This document shows, piece by piece, positions 1-10,969 of a stretch of DNA of 64,000 bases (the stretch's first letter is position 1; the number at the start of each line of letters is the position of its first letter). The notes under the pieces are model-generated. The model was not told the origin of the DNA and searched no databases. It was given only the letters and a program-made list of their open reading frames with translations. A program made the position numbers and the translations under genes. The stretch is from Pycnopodia helianthoides (taxonomy: Eukaryota; Echinodermata; Asteroidea; Forcipulatida; Asteriidae), in contig CM063256.1 in the NCBI GenBank assembly GCA_032158295.1, forward strand, positions 16,785,394-16,849,393, read 5' to 3'.

Positions 1-890
1 ATTTGCTTTGTACTTGTCACAAATTTAGTTTGCCTTTTAAAATATTTAGATTTTTGTATATTTTTTGATAGAGTATTCAATGACAGAAAAACCATGCCAT
101 TAATTCACATTGTAGAATTGTTGACAAATAAAAAAAAAAGTTGATATAGTAATGAAAACAGTATTTCTGACTTAGTTGTGTTTTTTTGAGTTGTCTCATA
201 TTTGTATAGTTTCTTGCTTGGTTGTCATGATGACATGACTGTTTGCATTTTATCTTCAGCAAAATTTATCAAGTGAAAAATCATACTTTTATCATACTCA
301 TTTACTTTAAACAATATATATTATAAATATTACCATCTGGAGTGTGGACCATGCACACTTACAAATTTGTTTTGTTTTGCCGAATGGAATAAGTACACAT
401 GTTTATGTTTTCAAAATCCTGACAAAACGTCATCTAGTAACATTCCTTTTTGATTTATAAAATGTTTCCATCGATCCCCGACCCCACGTATGCCATGGCC
501 ATTGTGGTGTGTGTGTGTGTGTGTGTGCGTACATTGAGTGACGGTCGTTTGCGGTGTTTGACTGAATTTTAGTAATGATAATCCAGTGTCTGGGCTGCTC
601 TTGGTGGTCTGGAAGATGAAACACAGCATTTTGAAGTTTAAAAAGTAAGTGGAAATACAACGTTTTGTCAATAACCTTGTACAAGACTAGTAATGTGATA
701 ATTACTTGTTTAAAAAATGGAGCTTCTGTGGTGTCTGTGTGCACATTGCCAAGCTGAGGTTGACATTTAAAGACCGCGGCACGGTGTTCAGTTCCCCGGT
801 GCAGTGCCCCGGAAGCTGCGGCAGTGTTTCACCCAGGGCTGGTCTGCTTGGACTCTCTCGGCTGTGTTAAGCGACCTTACAATTTTTGCT
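1..890. other. Non-coding stretch left of the zinc-finger gene
   Basis: No gene recognised. A (GT)n run lies at about 506-528. A GC-richer patch at about 765-870 stands out from the AT-rich surroundings and could be promoter or first-exon sequence of the zinc-finger gene. A good splice-donor string (AAAA then GTAAGTGG) occurs near 643. Neither can be tied to a transcript from sequence alone. Confidence 0.4.
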
Positions 891-894
891 ATGT

Positions 895-1350
895 TTAGAG
901 TATGTAAGACTGAATTTTTGAGAAATGATTTGTGTTTTGCTAATTATAGTTATGATACACAGCACTACAGCGTACAGCGTTGAGGTAAACAATGGGACAT
1001 TCTAATTTAAAATGACAGAAAGAACCTATATTTAATTATATAGGTCAACAAAAAACAGGATTTTTATTTAAGAACGAATTTTGCGAAATGATTTCAGTGT
1101 TTCGAAAATTATTATTATTATGATACACTATTGTCCAGAAATGAAGTAAACTAAGGGAAATTCTAATTCTAAACGACAGAAAGAACCTATAGGCAAACAA
1201 AGGATTGTTTAAGACTGAATTTTTTGAAATGATTTCAGTGTTTTGAAAATTATAATTATGATACATGTATAGGCCTACACTACAGCAGAGCGTACAGCGT
1301 TAATTCCAAATGACTGAAAGAACCAAATGGGTCAACAATAAACCATGGAG
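895..1350. repeat. Three decayed tandem copies of a ~140-170 bp AT-rich unit
   Basis: The string TGAATTTTT..GAAATGATTT, followed by an ATTATAATTATGATACA-like segment and then GACAGAAAGAACC, recurs three times. The GATACA anchors lie near 953, 1121 and 1258. Copies differ by indels. No coding potential is visible. Confidence 0.6.
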
Positions 1351-1750
1351 ACAAAGGGTCGTCGTGTAGCTAGCTGTCGACGGTCGTTCATTGTTCAAAA
1401 GTTCAAGGATGACAATTTCAATTTTTCTTTGTTCATAAATTTAACCCCAATATGTTAAAATTTATTGGATGCCCATTTGGCTTTACGTATGTGGGCTGCC
1501 TGAAAAGAGGGTAAATTGTATAATTATGAAGAAAAATTAGGTGTAGAGCTCAGGATTAATGTCAGAAATTTGGTACAATTTATAAAATTTGCACAAAATG
1601 ATTATGGTGTTGTTTTGACTTATCAGATACGCAGAGAGGCAGCTCCAATGTTGATGACTGGTTTAGCAGGCTGAGGTTGAGCAGAATCCAGAGACGTCAG
1701 GTCCACAAAGAAAAACTCACTTTTCGACAATCAGGAGGATTTTTATTTTG

Positions 1751-2893
1751 ATGAAAATGGGCCGTACCAAAAAAAGTTATAGAAAGAGTAAGCCATCGTT
1801 CCGTTGTGACGTCTGCCAAAAACTATTCTCTGAAAAGTCCAAGTTGGAATACCATAAGAAGACACACCGCAACGTGAAATCATTTGCATGTGAGTGTTGT
1901 GGTAAAACCTTCATTAAGAAATCGTATCTTGCCTATCATTTTAGGGTCCACACGGGGGAAAGACCATTCCAGTGTGACTTGTGCGGCAAGAATTTCTCAC
2001 AGACCAACAATCTGAAAAGGCATTGGTTATGTCACAGCGGAGAAAAGCCGTTCGGGTGTGTCACTTGCGGCAGCCATTTTGCGGATAGGAGTGCTTTGAG
2101 ACGCCATAAGGTCATCCACTTTAAACAGAAACCATTTAGCTGCTCGATTTGTAGTCAAAGTTTCACCAGGAAAAGTAGTGTCACTTGCCATCAACGATTA
2201 CACACTGGCGAAAAGCCCTTCAAATGTGATTTCTGTGGTGAGTGTTTTGCCGACAGAAGCCATCGTCGAATGCACCAGAGGAGCCATATGAACGAAAAAC
2301 CATTTCTTTGTACCTTTTGTGGAAAAGCTTTCTTACGGAAAACTCATCTTAGCATCCACTTACGGATCCACACTGGGGAAAAACCTTTCAAGTGTGAGAC
2401 TTGTAGCAGATACTTTGCTGATAAGAGCAGCCACAGAAGGCATCAGTTTATTCACACTAAAGAGAAGCCATTTGTTTGTTCAGTCTGCAACCGCTTATTC
2501 TCTAGAAAAGCGCACCTCGATAGCCATCGAAATATCCACAACAATAAACACCCAAGTTTTGTTTGTGACATTTGTGGGAAAGCCCTCATCAGTGAGAGGG
2601 GCTTAAAAATGCACTCGAGTGTCCATTCTGAAAACAAACCATTTCCTTGCAGTGTTTGTAGCAAAGGTTTCTCAATTCGGAATAATATGATCAGACATAT
2701 GAAGATTCACTCCGGTGAAAAACCGTTTGTCTGTGAAGTTTGCGGTAAAAAGTTCATCTTGAAGTGCTATTTGAAAAGCCATAGCATGGTGCATACTGGC
2801 GAGAAACCGTTCACTTGTGACAAGTGTGGCAAAGCCTTCACGAGAAAGTATCGTCTTAAAAGTCATGTGAAACTCCATTCTGACATGGAGTGA
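1751..2893 (+). CDS. C2H2 zinc-finger protein with 13 fingers
   Basis: A probable nuclear DNA-binding protein of about 380 residues made almost entirely of 13 consecutive C2H2 fingers, from about residue 17 to the C-terminus. Each finger has CxxC, a central aromatic, a leucine and HxxxH, joined by TGEKP-type linkers. Finger 10 has leucine where the central phenylalanine is expected (ICGKAL). No KRAB, SCAN, BTB or ZAD domain is visible. The first ATG is at 1751 (a second is at 1757); the frame is open upstream to a stop at 1664, and a TTTAGCAG acceptor-like string ends at about 1669, so an upstream exon could add residues. Fingers 4/6/8 (FAD[RK]S) alternate with fingers 5/7/9 (F-x-RK), so the middle grew by two-finger duplication. 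Target DNA is unknown. It is convergent with the laminin gene. Confidence 0.9.
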   Translation: MKMGRTKKSYRKSKPSFRCDVCQKLFSEKSKLEYHKKTHRNVKSFACECCGKTFIKKSYLAYHFRVHTGERPFQCDLCGKNFSQTNNLKRHWLCHSGEKPFGCVTCGSHFADRSALRRHKVIHFKQKPFSCSICSQSFTRKSSVTCHQRLHTGEKPFKCDFCGECFADRSHRRMHQRSHMNEKPFLCTFCGKAFLRKTHLSIHLRIHTGEKPFKCETCSRYFADKSSHRRHQFIHTKEKPFVCSVCNRLFSRKAHLDSHRNIHNNKHPSFVCDICGKALISERGLKMHSSVHSENKPFPCSVCSKGFSIRNNMIRHMKIHSGEKPFVCEVCGKKFILKCYLKSHSMVHTGEKPFTCDKCGKAFTRKYRLKSHVKLHSDME

Positions 2894-2968
2894 TGTTCTG
2901 AATCTCACAGGTTGGATTCTTGTCTGGTATATTTTGCAACAGAACAAACAAGAACATTTATTTAGCTT

Positions 2969-2974
2969 AATAAA
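2969..2974 (+). promoter_or_regulatory. Poly(A) signal of the zinc-finger gene
   Basis: A canonical AATAAA lies 76 bp after the stop codon, which would give a short 3' UTR. Inference from position and consensus only. Confidence 0.6.
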
Positions 2975-3025
2975 TTCTATATATTTTAATAGCAGTAAAT
3001 AATTACTCTTAAATTTCGTTAAAAC

Positions 3026-3064
3026 AATGGGCGGAAAAAAGGCAGGTAAGTTTTTCCGCCCATT
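3026..3064. other. Perfect 14-bp hairpin after the zinc-finger gene
   Basis: The arms AATGGGCGGAAAAA and TTTTTCCGCCCATT pair perfectly around an 11-nt loop. It lies just past the predicted poly(A) signal. It could be a small inverted-repeat relic or a structured 3' element; function unknown. Confidence 0.7.
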
Positions 3065-3240
3065 TTTTGATGGAAATTGAATAGTGATATAAATAAATGT
3101 TTAAAACATCACATGAATCAACTCCAAATATTTAACTAAAAATTATTTCAAAGGAAACATTCCATTTCTAATGGCAAGTGCAATATGTTGTATTAAAAGG
3201 GTGATTAAACCAGTCAACAGGGGACTAATAGTAATAGTCT

Positions 3241-3314
3241 CTTTGACTAGTTAGTCTAATTGACTAGTTATAGTCTAGTTGACTAGTTATAGTCTAGTTG
3301 ACTAGTTATAGTCA
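3241..3314. repeat. Short tandem repeat, ~20 bp unit
   Basis: About four copies of a unit close to TAGTTGACTAGTTATAGTC. Confidence 0.75.
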
Positions 3315-3399
3315 TTGTATGTGTTTACGTTAGAATAAATGTACCAAATTTTAAGAATTGTCAGAACCAAATTGTGCAATTTATTAATTATTTATTGCC

Positions 3400-3760
3400 A
3401 GTCACTGTAGAAATGATAGTCGAAGTAGTGTTTAGATATCAGTGCTCACCGTACCTGTCTAGTGTCTGTGCAGAATTCATGAGGCATAATTGCATTATAA
3501 AACTGTTTGAGAAAAATGATGGAATCGTTTGATTCGTTTTGCATGACTCGTTTCTCAGATTTCTGAGGGTTGGTGTCCGTGCACAATTGCTGTGACCCGA
3601 GATGCGGTTGGTGCCCACTGTCACCTCGCTAAACATGGATGGATTCCATGGTTGTGTTTCACATCAAGTATTCAGCTGTAATTAGCAGAAACTTTTATAT
3701 GACTTATCTTTCGTTATAATTATGTTGACAAAAAACGATCTATGACCCTAACTTTGAACA
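3400..3760. mobile_element. Partial family-G element
   Basis: Shares with the full copy at 25400-25837 a GAGATGCGG..GGTGCC..TCACCTCGCTAA block and a right end reading ATCTATGACC. The left TTAA terminus is not recognisable, so this is a decayed or truncated copy. Confidence 0.45.
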
Positions 3761-3871
3761 AGGTAGACTTCTTTTACTGAGCTTTTGTATATTTGAATGA
3801 AATAGTAATATTTGTATATTCTGCAACAAAAAAGTACACTGTGCAACATTGTGAGTAATACTGTAGGATCC

Positions 3872-4266
3872 TTAAAGGAACATTACAGAATTGGTAAGAA
3901 AAGAACTTGTAAAAATATACTTTTTGATCACAGATTTACATAAAACTTACACGCTCTAATGATGATGATAGTAGAAAACATCCCTTGAAATATTTCTGTC
4001 TGAAATGCCATACTTGATGAGAAATGAATAAACTAATTTTCCAATTGGAGTTTATCGCTCAGTGAGCGTTTTATTCATTTGTTGAATCTATATGATTTCA
4101 TGCAAATGTGTAGTCGGTTTTTCACTATTTTCTTGTGACCCAGATGGCCGATCGATCTAAAACTTCTACAGGTTTGTCAGTTTATGTATATTGTGGATTA
4201 CATCAAGTGCTTACACTGCCAGCAACTGTTTTGTTAGCAAAAAGCAATTCTGTTATGTTCCTTTAA
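3872..4266 (+). mobile_element. TTAA element family A, copy 1
   Basis: A ~395 bp non-coding element bounded by TTAA, with terminal inverted repeats starting AGGAACATTACAGAATTGGT. A central palindrome near CGCTCAGTGAGCG and a GATGGCCGATCGATC block are shared by the family. No ORF, so it would need a transposase from elsewhere. Confidence 0.85.
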
Positions 4267-4299
4267 TTTAACGAAGAGAAACAAATCTAGAAACATTGA

Positions 4300-4392
4300 G
4301 AACTGGTGAGGGAGGGACTGGTTAGGGAGGGACTGGTTAGGGAGGGGACTGGTGAGGGAGGGACTGGTTAGGGAGGGGGCTGGTGAGGGTGC
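4300..4392. repeat. G-rich minisatellite, 18-19 bp unit
   Basis: About five copies of GGGAGGGACTGGTTA with GGTGA variants. G runs on the + strand. Confidence 0.75.
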
Positions 4393-4538
4393 TCCTTACC
4401 CCTTGATTGTCACCTCGTGTATTACGTCAGGACTAGAAATTGATACTGCAATCAGAAAAAAAGTATATGAATTTTGTTATATGTCAAATCTTTATGCTCG
4501 GGGGGCCAGTGCAATAACTTTAAACTAAATATTTGATC

Positions 4539-4790
4539 TTAAAGGAAGAGTATACCTTTGGTAGTTAAAAAAAAAACTTACTTGGTAAGAAGCAACAAGC
4601 TCTGTTGATAATTTTATAACATTTTAAGAAACGATTCCCTTCTGAGGAATGTGGTTTTAGAGAAAGTCTTTTAAAAAAATGTCAATCTGAGAAACGTTTT
4701 ACTTTAATATTAAATATTTGCAACTAAACATAAAGTGAATGTTGAAATTCTGACCCCAAAAACCTTGCTGATGTAATGCATTAAACCTGT
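4539..4790. mobile_element. Half of a TTAA element (B/C type)
   Basis: Starts TTAAAGGAAGAGTATACC and continues with an ACTTACTTGGTAAGAAG block as in families B and C. No matching right terminus was found, so this is a remnant. Confidence 0.5.
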
Positions 4791-5040
4791 CTCTACTTCA
4801 CTTAAACTTAATCTAAAAATCTGCATCGTTGTCAGAATTCAGGTCATGTTTTTTTAGTTGCAAGTATTTATGGTCACTGTTCTACAGCGTTATGTTGCAC
4901 TATCCTGCATGTCCTGGCAGGGAAACTGTGTCAATCGTTGAGCAAGACGCCTAATTCACATTAAAATTTTAAAAGTCAACAGTTTTTCATGACTTGATGA
5001 ACCTTTTCAGGATTCATCTTTTCCATCCACCATCAAAGCA

Positions 5041-5320
5041 TATGGGCAAAGGGCCTTTCAGGTTGCATCTTCTGAACTCTGGAATTCACTCCCCAATAAT
5101 ATAAAAGAAAGCTCCTCTCTAGAACAGTTCAAGTCTTTTTTGAAGACATATCTTTTTTGTGAAATAACTTATATTTTTCATTGTATGCATTTTGTGGTTC
5201 TTTCTGTATTTTCTGTAAATTTTGTATTCTACAGTCCTGTTTTTTCTCTCTTGACTTTCCAAAAGCGCTTTGAGACTTCACTGTAATTTTACGATATATA
5301 AAACCTGTTTATTATTATAT
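5041..5320 (+). mobile_element. LINE 3' fragment (reverse-transcriptase ORF tail plus 3' UTR)
   Basis: About 42 codons from 5041 encode a sequence with SSELWNSLPNNIKESSS and FKSFLKTYLF, the typical C-terminal end of CR1/L2/Rex-like non-LTR retrotransposon polyproteins. It is followed by a 3' region with AAGCGCTTTGAGAC and a run of TTATTAT. 5'-truncated, as usual for LINE insertions. Confidence 0.75.
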
Positions 5321-5589
5321 TTGTTATCTTTAGTGGTAATTCGGGTTTGGGCTAAGAGACAAGGGGTGGAGGTTAGGATAACCACATTCTTCAGCTGCAG
5401 TATTTTGTGCAATGTGTCCAATACAAATTTGACTCTATTAATAAAAGACAAAAGACGTGAAAGCTTTAATATTTCATTATAAATAAATGTTATTGACTTT
5501 TCCATCATAGTATTTAATAAACATTTTATACATTTATTATTAATGTGTACTATAAAAGGTGGGTCAATGGACTCTCGTATAAGGTCTGT

Positions 5590-6830
5590 ATATTATTATT
5601 TTTCAATTGTTGGCCTTTTTTTTAAGTATGAATATTTTCCAAAATAGACCTTTTGCTTATTTCTTGGGTCACATTAAATTACAAGGCATCAGTAGAACGT
5701 ACTGCTTCATTTTAGAGCTTGAAATTGCATCTTAAAAATTGGTGAAAATTTGATAAAAATGCTGGACTTACCCCTTGTGATTTTTCAATTTTTTGCCTAT
5801 TTTTCAATTATCAACATTTTCCAAATACAGCTTATATCCGAGATCAAATTAAACAAAAAGGCATCAGTAGAGCATATTGCTTTATTTTAGAGCCTAAAAT
5901 GCATTTTAAAAATTTGAAAAAAAATTGATAAAAACTGCTGGACTTGTGATTTTTTTTAAATTTTGTCCCATTTTTTAAATTATAAATATTTCCCAAAATA
6001 AAGCTTATATTGTAGGTCTAATTAAACAAAAAGGCATCACTAAAGCATACTGCTTTATTTTAGAGCCTAAAATCCCATCTGTAAAATTTGCCCAGAATTG
6101 ATATAAGTGCTGGACTTACCCCTTGTGATTTTTTTTCAATTTGGGGCCCATTTTTTTAGTAAAAATAATTCCCAAATATAGCTTATATTGTAGGTCTAAC
6201 TAAACACAAAGGCAGTAGAGCCTACTGCTTTGTTATTGAGCCTAAAATCGCATCTTAAAAATTGACCAAAATTGATAAAAACTGCTGACTTAGGCCCTAA
6301 CCCTTGCGTTTTGTTTTGTTATTTTGGCCCATTTTTAAATTATCAATATTTCACAAAATAAGCTTACAATGTAGGTCTAAACAAAAAGGCATCACTAAAG
6401 CCTACTGCTTTATTTTAGAGCCTAAATCCCATCTGTAAAATTGGCCCAGAATTGATAAAAGTGCTGGACTTACCCCTTATGATTTTTTTTTCAATTTGGA
6501 GCCCATTTTTTTAATAAAATAATTCCCAAATATAGCTTATATTGATGGTCAAATTAAACAAAAAAGGAACACCAGTAGAGCGTACTGCTTCATTTAAGAA
6601 CTTAAAATCGCATCTTAAAAATTGGCCCAGAAATGATAAAAGTGCTGGACTTACCCCTTGTGATTTTTTCCATTTTTGGCCTATTTTTAAATTATTAATA
6701 TTTCCCAAAATAAAAGCTTATAGCGTAGGGCTATTTAAGTGGAGCATACTGCTTTATTTTAGAGCCTTAAAGTCACATCTCAAAATTTGGCTCAAATTTG
6801 GAAAACAAAATGCTGAACTTTATTTTAAAA
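5590..6830. repeat. Satellite-like array, ~175 bp monomer, about 7 copies
   Basis: The anchor GGCATCAGTAGAGC-like string lies near 5685, 5860, 6033, 6211, 6388, 6566 and 6738, spacing 173-178 bp. Each monomer also carries GCTGGACTTACCCCTTGTGA and a CCCATTTTT..AATTAT..ATTTCCCAAA segment. AT-rich and diverged, with no long ORF. The period is close to nucleosomal spacing. Confidence 0.85.
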
Positions 6831-6869
6831 AAATGCTTAAAACAACACTTGAAAAATAAGAAGTAAACA

Positions 6870-7740
6870 AAATGACAACCGATACAGAATGTTGTCAAAA
6901 TCAAGAAAAAAGAGAGAATTGTTGATTGTTGGTCAAAACCATCTCTGTACCAATCTCATAGACCTCAGCAGTAAGCACACTATTGTGCTATAAGCTTAAG
7001 AAAACTGCTCATAACTGGAATCCTGTGAATGTATCTTTCTTTAAATTCTTACCTTTAGTGATTTATGACACCAGGCAATTGTCTTGTGTTTTCTGTGAGC
7101 ATACTTGATACATTTTTTATTGCTTCAAACTCACAAGGCACTTTTCGAAACTGAAGGTTTGGCTTTGACCTTCTTGTCTCCCTTCTTGAAGTACTGACAG
7201 TGTAATATTTCCAAGTCTCTGAGCCTAATCTTGAGTTGGAGACGAAGCTGCAGTTTCTTTTTTAAAAAACGAGGTACGTAGAGAAAAACTGGACTGGCTC
7301 CTTTCAACTTAGTATAACATTTGCAATACCTTGTGGTGAACTTACAATCCCTTTGAGGCAAGTAACCGCTCTAACTTTCAAGAAATTTATGGATTGTTTC
7401 ATAAAAGAAAACAAACGGCTATGCTTTCAGAAAAATACTTTTTTTAAATGTTCTGTTAAACTTAATGAAAACAACTTTTGAAAGACAGTAAATACAGAAA
7501 GCATTTGTTGAATAGAATATTGACTATAATTGGTTATTAATAAATAACAAAATAAACAACTAAACTTTCTATACAAAAGATACTGTTTCTGTGGCATGGT
7601 TTGTAGTTTGTAAACACTTTGCTATCTACAGGATAAGAGCTACTGTTCATGTTTGTCTTTTTGATCGGGGAGGGGGTCTTTCCTCAAACATCCATCTTGG
7701 AAACTCTACTTCAGGCTCCCTCTCCTATTAAGCATGGCTG
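6870..7740. other. No gene recognised
   Basis: AT-rich sequence. Short open frames exist on both strands but none resembles a known family or is bounded by convincing splice sites. Confidence 0.5.
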
Positions 7741-7741
7741 C

Positions 7742-8190
7742 TTTAAGCACAAATTTATGGTAAGCACAACAAAAATTGTGCTTTTCTCTTAATGGTTACC
7801 AGTCAAAACTGTTATAACGTGCCAATTGTGACTGGTTCCCAGCTGATTTGTGCTGAACTGGAATATTTGCAAAGCAACATTTTCTGTTTAAGCAGCTCAA
7901 TGACATTGGGCCCTGATGGGGGACCAGCCAAATACAAGGAGTATAATTTCAGGTGGCTGATGAGAACCTCAGTTGTATCAAATCGAAACAGGATTCATTT
8001 CAAGAATTTGAGCCAAGCTGTGTAAGCGAAGAATGCCTAGAAACGTGGACCATGTGTGGACTATGCACGCCACAAGCAGAAACTCCCTTCTAACCCGTAA
8101 AATATGCTTGACGTAAGCACGAATTCCCTGCTTATGTAAGCGCGATTCTTTGCCAACGGTAAGCAGAGCTATGAAATTTGGCCCAAGTTA
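7742..8190. mobile_element. Decayed family-E-like sequence
   Basis: Contains TTAAGCAGCTCAATGA and ATTGGGCCCTG at about 7890-7917, plus further AAGCACGAATT and AGAGCTATGAAATTTGGCCC strings to 8190. These match ends of the foldback family seen intact at 22752 and 36486. Two overlapping relics are possible. Confidence 0.5.
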
Positions 8191-8199
8191 TCTGGACAT

Positions 8200-9020
8200 G
8201 TCAACAGGGAAAGGCTATGGATCATCAGTTTTGGAATAATATGATGAAAATGAAAAGAAATTTAAGGAACTAGATAAAAACATTCCTCAAAAACATGTAG
8301 GCCTAAAACTATAGTTTCTAGCTTGTCTAAAGTTGCAATAAATAACTTTTGCTGTATTTACTTTTAAAATTTGTCAAAATCTCTGCAAACATTCTACAGC
8401 TTCCTTTGTTAAATACAATCTACATTTACATGTTTATACACTGTATACATGAGTAAAACTATACACATAAAAAAAAACATATAATTTAACTTTGCTACTT
8501 ATTGTACAGTACAGTTTTGTTCACTGGTAAGTCTTACAAAACGTATTATTCAAAAATAGTTGTGAAAGATTTTTGGAAAGATTTGTGAAAGCTGACAACC
8601 CCTGTCGCTTATAAAATGCGGCATGAAACTGTGGCTTTGCCACTGTGAATTCACCTTTGAATGTGTTTTGCTTTTCTATTGAAATCTTTCTGTTAAGTAA
8701 CATTTCAGCATCAACTGTTAAAGCACCATTGCAGCATTTAATTTAGATGAGCTAACTGGTCAAAAATACTCTCCAGACCGTCCAATCAGAAGGCTTTATA
8801 ATCATCTTTCAATAATTCATCCAACCAGCACTGTTTATAAATAACTCTCAAAATGGACGACAAATAATATTGTTTTCATATAAACACAAAATGTCATTGG
8901 TCGCGAGACCAACAACCAGCTGTCCAACGATATTTCAGAAATAGCACCAAAGACTGAGTTGACATTGCAAAGATTCTGTGGCTGTGTCTAAACAATGGCT
9001 GTGACTATGGCTGTGGCTAG
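8200..9020. other. No gene recognised
   Basis: AT-rich; no repeat family or coding exon that I can support. Confidence 0.45.
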
Positions 9021-9029
9021 AGTCTACTT

Positions 9030-9196
9030 CAGGCCTGGAATTACACGGAGGCCACAGAAGCCATAGCCTCTGTTGCCCTTGTCTTGGCCTTGATGCCCCT
9101 TCAAAAGTTCCCCATAGACTTTAAGATTTGTCACTGGAAGTGCCATTTGCAAAATGAAAATGGCCTTGCCCTTTCAAAGATGACATTCCAGGCCTG
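9030..9196. mobile_element. Small inverted-repeat element with CAGGCCTG ends
   Basis: Begins CAGGCCTGGAAT and ends ATTCCAGGCCTG, 167 bp apart. CAG...CTG termini suggest a hAT-type non-autonomous element, but I could not find a clean 8-bp flanking duplication. Confidence 0.45.
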
Positions 9197-9264
9197 CTAC
9201 TAATACTTCTTTAATACTACTGTTCAAGCCACCTGCAATCCTGTTGATAAGACAATACATAACA

Positions 9265-9525
9265 TCACGCTGCACATACCAAGTTTTTGTATGGTATGGC
9301 AATACCAGGATGGATGACCCAAAACGCTTCAGTTATATCCTGAACACTGCTAGCAATAGTCAGTGGGGAGCTACCAGCATTGGACAAATTTCCTAAAGAA
9401 ATCTTGGTCAATTCTTTCAAATGAATTCCACCCTGCGAATGAATTTTATTCGAGTTGATGAATAAAAGCAAGAGGTATAGAACAATCAGAGCTGATTCTA
9501 ACCGTATTTGCAACAGTTTTTTCAT
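9265..9525 (-). CDS. Candidate small ORF or exon, unrecognised
   Basis: An 86-residue open frame with a hydrophobic N-terminal stretch (ALIVLYLLLLFI) that could act as a signal peptide, followed by GGIHLKELTKISLG and DITEAFWVIHPG. Alternatively the part after a possible acceptor (TTCGCAG, then GGTGG) up to a possible donor (AACTTG, then GTATGTG) could be one internal exon of about 50 codons. It lies 0.7 kb downstream of the laminin stop on the same strand, so it may equally be chance within the 3' UTR. I do not recognise the product. Confidence 0.2.
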   Translation of the reverse strand: MKKLLQIRLESALIVLYLLLLFINSNKIHSQGGIHLKELTKISLGNLSNAGSSPLTIASSVQDITEAFWVIHPGIAIPYKNLVCAA

Positions 9526-10202
9526 TCAGGGGAATTTGTTTATAGGATGATTAATATCGATTTTTACTGTCATTGTATTTTTGTAATACTTTCTTTATTG
9601 TCAGTACATTGTTGTTTTCTAGGCATCTTGCATTGTATGCTTTTAGTTATTGTTCATGCTAACATGACCGCAATGAAATGTTTTTATACCTATGACACTA
9701 AATTACTTTTTTTCTTATTCTAAATCAAAGCTGCCATATGTTTTACCCCCAAATCACTCATTGTATTAATCGCAGGCATTTCTATGATAGAAAGTGGTAT
9801 TTCGGTCAAGACCTTGGGTGTTTATCAGACGGCCTCCAGGAACAACTTGCTAGACGCATTAGGCTCCTGGTAAACATTTGAGCCAGTTTGTGTGAAATTG
9901 TCATGTGGCTTATAGACCCCCTTGCATAACCCGAAATGGTACAAGTACGCTGAGGACACGCGCACGTTTTTACGCACAAAGAACAGCTATCGTCCAATGA
10001 TCTGCCTCCTTTTGGCCTCAGGGACGGCACTTCTTAAGTATGACGTCATATTCAAGGGGTCTAAACTTACAAACAGGATAGCCAACTCATGTCATACACA
10101 GCCTTAATGGCCAACACTGTAACTTCCCACATACTACAACACTGTCAAAGTAGCCAGTAGACACAGCCAAAGTAAGTCACTCAAGTCAGCCCTAGCCAAA
10201 CC
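9526..10202 (-). other. Probable laminin 3' UTR and downstream sequence
   Basis: Follows the laminin stop codon. No AATAAA on the - strand occurs until 9594-9599, which would imply a 3' UTR of about 600 bases. No other gene is seen. Confidence 0.35.
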
Positions 10203-10348
10203 TTAGGTCACGGGGCACTGGTCTGGAATCACATCATTTAACTCCAGCGCTGAAGTAAAGGTGTAGGGTCTTCCTTGATTGAGTCTCAAGTTCTGAATAC
10301 AGCCAGCGAAGCGAGTTTGGAGGTTTCCAATGTGTCTCCATGTATCAT
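10203..10348 (-). CDS. Laminin alpha chain, last exon (end of LG5)
   Basis: Starts after an acceptor ending GTCATGACAG-like sequence (AG at 10349-10350) with two bases that complete a GAT codon begun in the previous exon. Encodes the end of the fifth laminin G-like domain: the conserved FAGCIQNLRLN segment and the last cysteine in DQCPVT, then TAA at 10203-10205. A chain that stops a few residues after the final LG5 cysteine is typical of laminin alpha chains. LG domains sit in the basement membrane and bind cell-surface receptors. Confidence 0.88.
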
Positions 10349-10419
10349 CTGTCATGAAAAACATCAAAATTTACTTCTGAAAACTATTTGTTAAACATGT
10401 AATGCTAGAGTTTTCCACC

Positions 10420-10794
10420 TTAAAGGGAAGGTACACGATTGGTAATCACTCTAAAAATTAATGGCAATAAAAGACTGACTTGGTTAGAAGTACAGCAACT
10501 TTTGATAGTATAAAGCGTTTTAAGAAATAGTTCAACTCAAAATAATGTGGATTTGGGAAAAAGATGTCAGTTTTTATCCCTCAAACTTTGAATCTGAGAC
10601 AGAAACGTTTCTCAGATCGTGTGTTCCTATTAGGAATTATTCTTTAATTCGCTGCGGAGTTTGGCAATATTTCAAAAACGCAACCACCTTTTGAAATGAA
10701 ATTTTTACAGGTTAGTTTTATGTATATATCTACATTTATATAGGATTAAAACAATCAAACGGTCCCAAAAACTAAAGGTATGCTTTGCCTTTAT
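10420..10794 (+). mobile_element. TTAA element family B, copy 1
   Basis: Begins TTAAAGGGAAGGTACACGAT and ends GGTATGCTTTGCCTTTA, with the internal AATGGCAATAAAA and TTTATATAGGATTAAAAC blocks of family B. Non-coding. Confidence 0.8.
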
Positions 10795-10969
10795 ACCACT
10801 TTGAGAAACCCATATTGTGATCTTAAATGCAATGCTTCTCAATGAAAAGGATGAAGATAAAATGTAGCATTGTTTGGGGGAAGAAATACACCCCAATCAA
10901 AGAACCATCCAAAACTTAGGATTGCACTTTGATTTTTCTCTACCTACATGTATATACAAGGGTAGTTTT

